Origin: Sipunculus nudus
Lineage: Eukaryota; Annelida; Sipuncula; Golfingiida; Sipunculidae
Reading direction: 5' to 3'
NCBI GenBank assembly: GCA_026874595.1
Contig: CM049314.1
Location: forward strand, 15,802,729-15,866,728
DNA length: 64,000 nt
The first letter of the stretch is position 1. Each line of letters opens with the position of its first letter. Positions 59,930-64,000 of the stretch are shown here, in pieces. The translations under genes were made by a program, and so were the position numbers. The notes under the pieces were generated by a model. It saw only the letters and a list, made by a program, of their open reading frames with translations. It had not been told where the DNA came from and did not search any database.

Positions 59930-62440
59930 TTTCTCATGCATGTTACATATCATTCATCAGATTTCTAATCCGTGCTACATCATTCATCAGATTTCTACTC
60001 CCTGGGGGTGCATCATTTATCAGAATTTTGCTACGTACTGTGTGCATCATACATCAGATTTCTTCTCCCTGCTGTATGCATCATTTCTCTGATTTTTATT
60101 ACCTACTGTGTGCATCATTCATCAGATTTCTTCTCCCTGCTGTTTGCATCATTTAATTTTACTACGTACTATGAGCAACATTTATCAGATTTCTTCTCCC
60201 TGCTGTGTGCATGGTTTATCAGATTTTTATTTCGTACTGTGTGCATCATTCATCAGATTTCTATTCCATGCTGTGTGCATAATTTGTCAGATTTTATTAC
60301 GTACTGTGTCCATCATTCAACAGATTTCTTCTCCCTGTTGTGTGCATCATTTATCAGATTTTTATTACGTTCTGTGTGTATCATTCATCAGATTTCTACT
60401 CCCTGCTGTATGCATCAAATAGATTTTACAACGTAATGTGTACATCATTTCTCAGATTTCTACAACCTGCTGTGTGGATCATTCCCAAAATATCTACTTC
60501 CTCCTGTGTGCATCATTTATCAGATTTTTATTACGTTCTGTGTGCATCATTCATCAGATTTCTACTCCCTGCTGTATGCATCAAATAGATTTTACTACGT
60601 AATGTGTACATCATTTCTCAGATTTCTACAACCTGCTGTGTGGATCATTCCTCAAATATCTACTCCCTCCTGTGTGCATCATTTATCAGATTTTTATTAC
60701 GTTCTGTGTGCATCATTCATCAGATTTCTACCTGCTGTGTGGATCATTCCTCAAATATCTACTCCCTCGTGTGTGCATTATTTATCAGATTTTTATTACG
60801 TTCTGTGTACATCATTTATCAGATTTTTATTACGTTCTGTGCACATCATTTATCAGATTTTTATTACGTTCTGTGTACATCATTTATCAGATTTTTATTA
60901 CGTTCTGTGTACATCATTTATCAGATTTTTATTACGTTCTGTGTACATCATTTATCAGATTTTTATTACGTTCTGTGTACATCATTTATCAGATTTTTAT
61001 TACGTTCTGTGTACATCATTTATCAGATTTTAATTACGTTCTGTGTACATCATTTATCAGATTTTTATTACGTTCTGTGTACATCATTTATCAGATTTCT
61101 ACCTGCCGTGTGGATCATTCCTCAAATATCTACTCCCTCCTGTGTGCATCATTTATCAGATTTTTATTACGTTCTGTGTACATCATTTATCGGATTTCTA
61201 CTCCCTGCTGTGTGCCTCATTTATTAGATTTCTACCCCTGTTGTGTGCAACATTCAACAGATTTCTAATCCATGCTACATTATTCATCAGATTTCTACTG
61301 CCTGAGGGGTGCATCGTTCATCAGATTTCTAATCCCCTCTGCATTATTCGTCAGATTTCTTCTCCCTGTTGTGTGCATTATTTATAAGATTTTTATTACG
61401 GACTACAGCGTATTGATCATACACCAGATTTGCAATAAGCAACGCGTCCTTCATAAATCGGATTTCTACTGCGTCCCCTATACATCCACCAACATATTTC
61501 TACTGCGTACCGGACTAATTAGATTTCTACAGTGTTCTATTGCGTGTTGTGTGTATCATTCTTCAATTTTCTACTACGTACTGTGTGCATCAATTTCTGC
61601 TCCGTGCTGTGTGCATCATTCATCAAATATCTCCAACGTTACCTATACATTATTCAAAATCTGTGCTGCATAATTCCTTAGATTTCTACTCCCTACTGTG
61701 TGCATCATACATCGGATTTTGCTCCGTGCTATGTGCATCATTCTTCAGATTTTTCCTACGTACTGTGGGCATCATTAATGAGAAGTATACACTGTGACGT
61801 GTACATCACTCATCATTTTTCTGCTGGTTGATCTGTTCATCGTATATAAGATTTCTACCCAAGATTTCTACTGCTTACTGTGTACATCATGCATCAGATT
61901 TCTTCTCCGTCCTATGTACGCCAGGTAGTCATGCCGCACATCATTCATCAGATTTCTGCGTAAGGTGTACACCATACATCAGAAATCTACTGCGTACCTT
62001 GTACATCATACATAAGATTTCTACTGCGTACCTTGTACATCATACATAAGATGTCTACTGCGTACCTTGTACATCATACATAAGATTTCTACTGCGTACC
62101 TTGTACATCATACATCAGATGTCTACTGCGTACCTTGTACATCATACATCAGATGTCTACTGCGTACCTTGTACATCATACATCAGATGTCTACTGCGTA
62201 CCTTGTACATCATACATAAGATTTCTACTACGTATCTTGTACATCATACATAAGATGTCTACTGCGTACCGTGATCATCATACATCAGATGTCTACTGCG
62301 TACCTTGTACATCATACATAAGATGTCTACTGCGTACCTTGTACATCATACATAAGATTTCTACTTCGTACCTTGTACATCACACATCATATTTCCACTG
62401 CATACCTTGTACATCATATATCAGATTTCTACCGCGTGCT
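59930..62440 (+). repeat. 34-bp minisatellite (ATCAGATTTCTACT...TGTGCATCATTC) in several subfamilies
   Basis: About 73 copies of a 34-base unit of the form TTTYTAYTRCGTWCTGTGTA + CATCATTYATCAGA. Subfamilies: a mixed part (59930-60780); a nearly uniform part with TTTTTATTACGTTCTGTGTA (60780-61090); a diverged part (61200-61970); and a uniform part with TTTCTACTGCGTACCTTGTA (61975-62400). The open frames up to 207 codons in all three phases are artefacts of a stop-poor unit. Confidence 0.95.
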
Positions 62441-62814
62441 CCTGCAGGACGATGCATACATTTGTGTTTACAGCTTTTCATTGTAGCCTGGTATTTCTAA
62501 AGAAAAAATGGTCAAACCACAGATCCCAGATCCGTTCATTCAATGTCAGAAGGCTTAATAATAACTTACATATTTTAGAGTCTTGTTCTCTTTCTTTCTG
62601 ATTCAATATGCCCTGCAACTGTTCTGTTTATTAAATTAATTTGTAATTGTCTTAGGCCTTACAGTGTTGTTCAGGAAACAAAACAAAAGAACGCTTTGCG
62701 TTTTAACGATGGAAAGTAAATTTATCCACAGGCCATGTGTTGCTTCTTTTCGTGGCTGCTGCAGTCTCATCGTAGTTTATTTCAACTTGTATCTGACAGC
62801 TCTGATTCCTGAAT

Positions 62815-63135
62815 CATGATGAGTGATGGTACTATCAGAGGTAAGTGATGGCATCATCGGAGGTAAATGATGACATCATGAGAGGTAAGTGATGACATCA
62901 TGAGAGGTAAGTGATGACATCATCAGAGGTAAGTGATGGCACTATCAGAGTTAAGTGATGGCACTATCAGAGTTAAGTGATGGCACTATCAGAGTTAAGT
63001 GATGGCACTATCAGAGTTAAGTGATGGCACTATCAGAGTTAAGTGATGGCACTATCAGAGTTAAGTGATGGCACTATCAAAGGTAAGTGATGGCACTATC
63101 AGAGATAAGTGATGGCAATACTAGAGTTAAGTGAA
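62815..63135 (+). repeat. 22-bp minisatellite (AGTGATGGCACTATCAGAGT)
   Basis: About 14 copies of AGTGATGGCACTATCAGAGT + TA, with earlier copies reading GATGACATCATGAGAGG. The last copy ends near 63135. Confidence 0.93.
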
Positions 63136-63139
63136 TGAT

Positions 63140-63820
63140 GATTTCGTACATCTTTATTTTCGACAAGGATCACTTTTACAACGAGGGGAGTAAAGTATAA
63201 TTAATCAGGACCTTATGTAATAAATGTCATCAATTCATGAGACAACAAAATACTCACATCCCCATAAGACCACTGTAAAACTATAAGCGATTTTGTGCTA
63301 TATCCATTACTGTTAATACTGACTTTCTCAAACCCCAGCATTCAAGACAAGCTACGGGGAAATATTTGACTTTTGTTGTGATAATCCTTGTGTACACCAC
63401 GCGCCCTCGAGCCAACACATTTTCGGCATAAGAAGTCCGTGTGGTGACACTGTAATGCCGGCTTATATACTGGTCATTGTGGTGTTAACAGACCGAGGGT
63501 GGGTAACTGTTTGATCTCTGGCCGTGGCCTTCATTTTCACACCCTGTCGTTGCTCCCGAGTCACATGTTTCCCGCCCATTACTTCCGCAGACGACACACA
63601 AACTACCGCAGACGATACACAAAACCAAAATCTTTAGCAAATTTTAGACGCCTACCCCACAGCATGCCACGCCTCTTACTGTGCATTTGTACTGAATCCC
63701 GTGTGGAGTCGTGACGGCTGTTAAGTGTATCTTAAGGATATGTACTGCATTCAATATTATTGATGTCTGAAGTCAATACAAACAACTACATTAATTGATA
63801 TTTCTTCATATTAAAGCGAA
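63140..63820. other. intergenic, no gene seen
   Basis: Unique-looking DNA. The 71-codon frame at 63499 has no signal or family match. Confidence 0.45.
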
Positions 63821-64000
63821 AGAGCTACGTAAGCTGAAACATCTCAGTTTAAGTCTGCCTCCTGCTTATAAGTCCCTACATAATCTGACCCCAGATTACT
63901 TGAGTGTTTAATTGAACTTTAAAAGAAAACTTATAGAACGAGAACCTTATTTGATGATTAACTATTGGATGTACCATTTACCAAGATAAACATTTTTCCA
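63820..64000 (+). pseudogene. LINE reverse transcriptase C-terminal fragment, runs off window
   Basis: A plus frame reads SLPPAYKSLHNLTPDYLSV, a stop, then FKRKLIEREPYLMI. The YKSLHNLTPDYL block is the usual tail of CR1/Jockey-like reverse transcriptases, comparable to YEMINGLAPDYL in the copy at 18395-19100. Confidence 0.55.

Noticed and set aside
59972-61673. Overlapping plus-strand frames of 100-207 codons (Phe/Ile/Cys-rich)
   Set aside because: They are the three phases of one 34-base minisatellite.

Overview
The window is nuclear DNA of an animal, most likely a bivalve mollusc. The reasons are: a spliced metazoan gene (UVRAG) with long repeat-filled introns; AT-rich, intron- and repeat-dominated sequence; many interspersed repeats of the kind I associate with clam genomes (runs of TGACCTTGACCT, tandem CTGTCTGTCCGTCC, the phrase GTCATGACCCATGG); and decayed CR1/Jockey-like and L1/Tx1-like LINEs. 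Nothing bacterial or organellar was seen. The species assignment is an inference.

Layout. 1-10.6 kb: the 3' half of UVRAG on the plus strand (five internal exons plus a terminal exon, stop at 9781-9783). Its introns hold a ~340-bp satellite-like array, two short minisatellites and three pogo-like MITEs. 10.6-17.8 kb: intergenic repeats and unique AT-rich DNA. 17.8-19.6 kb: an element with long inverted repeats enclosing a dead LINE reverse transcriptase. 20.15-20.6 kb: a minisatellite dense in TACGTCA (ATF/CREB-type half sites) ending at two TATA-like motifs. 22.4-24.1 kb: a ~327-bp tandem repeat. 25-26.6 kb: a dead L1/Tx1-like LINE interrupted by a MITE. 29.7-30.9 kb: a 34-bp minisatellite. 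31.2-37.6 kb: a nest of minus-strand retroelement remains, namely a LINE (endonuclease and reverse transcriptase separated by a CpG-dense inverted-repeat element) next to a decayed Ty3/gypsy gag-pol. 37.7-44.4 kb: mostly unique or unrecognised DNA with an (AT)n tract. 44.46-45.14 kb: one plausible unrecognised gene exon on the minus strand, encoding a secreted, Thr/Ser-rich precursor with a six-cysteine tail. 46-46.5 kb: a LINE tail. 46.8-63.1 kb: an extraordinary succession of minisatellites with units of 20-90 bp. The last 200 bp carry a LINE reverse transcriptase fragment.

Only two loci look like host protein genes: UVRAG (secure) and the secreted precursor at ~44.5-45.1 kb (moderate). The long open frames in the 50-62 kb arrays are most simply explained by tandem repetition of stop-free units, and I do not call them genes. 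The most interesting items are the six-cysteine precursor, the nested CpG-dense inverted-repeat element at 31838-32393, the inverted-repeat element carrying a LINE fragment, the CRE-like array next to TATA motifs, the candidate LC3-interacting motif in the UVRAG tail, and the density of minisatellites.
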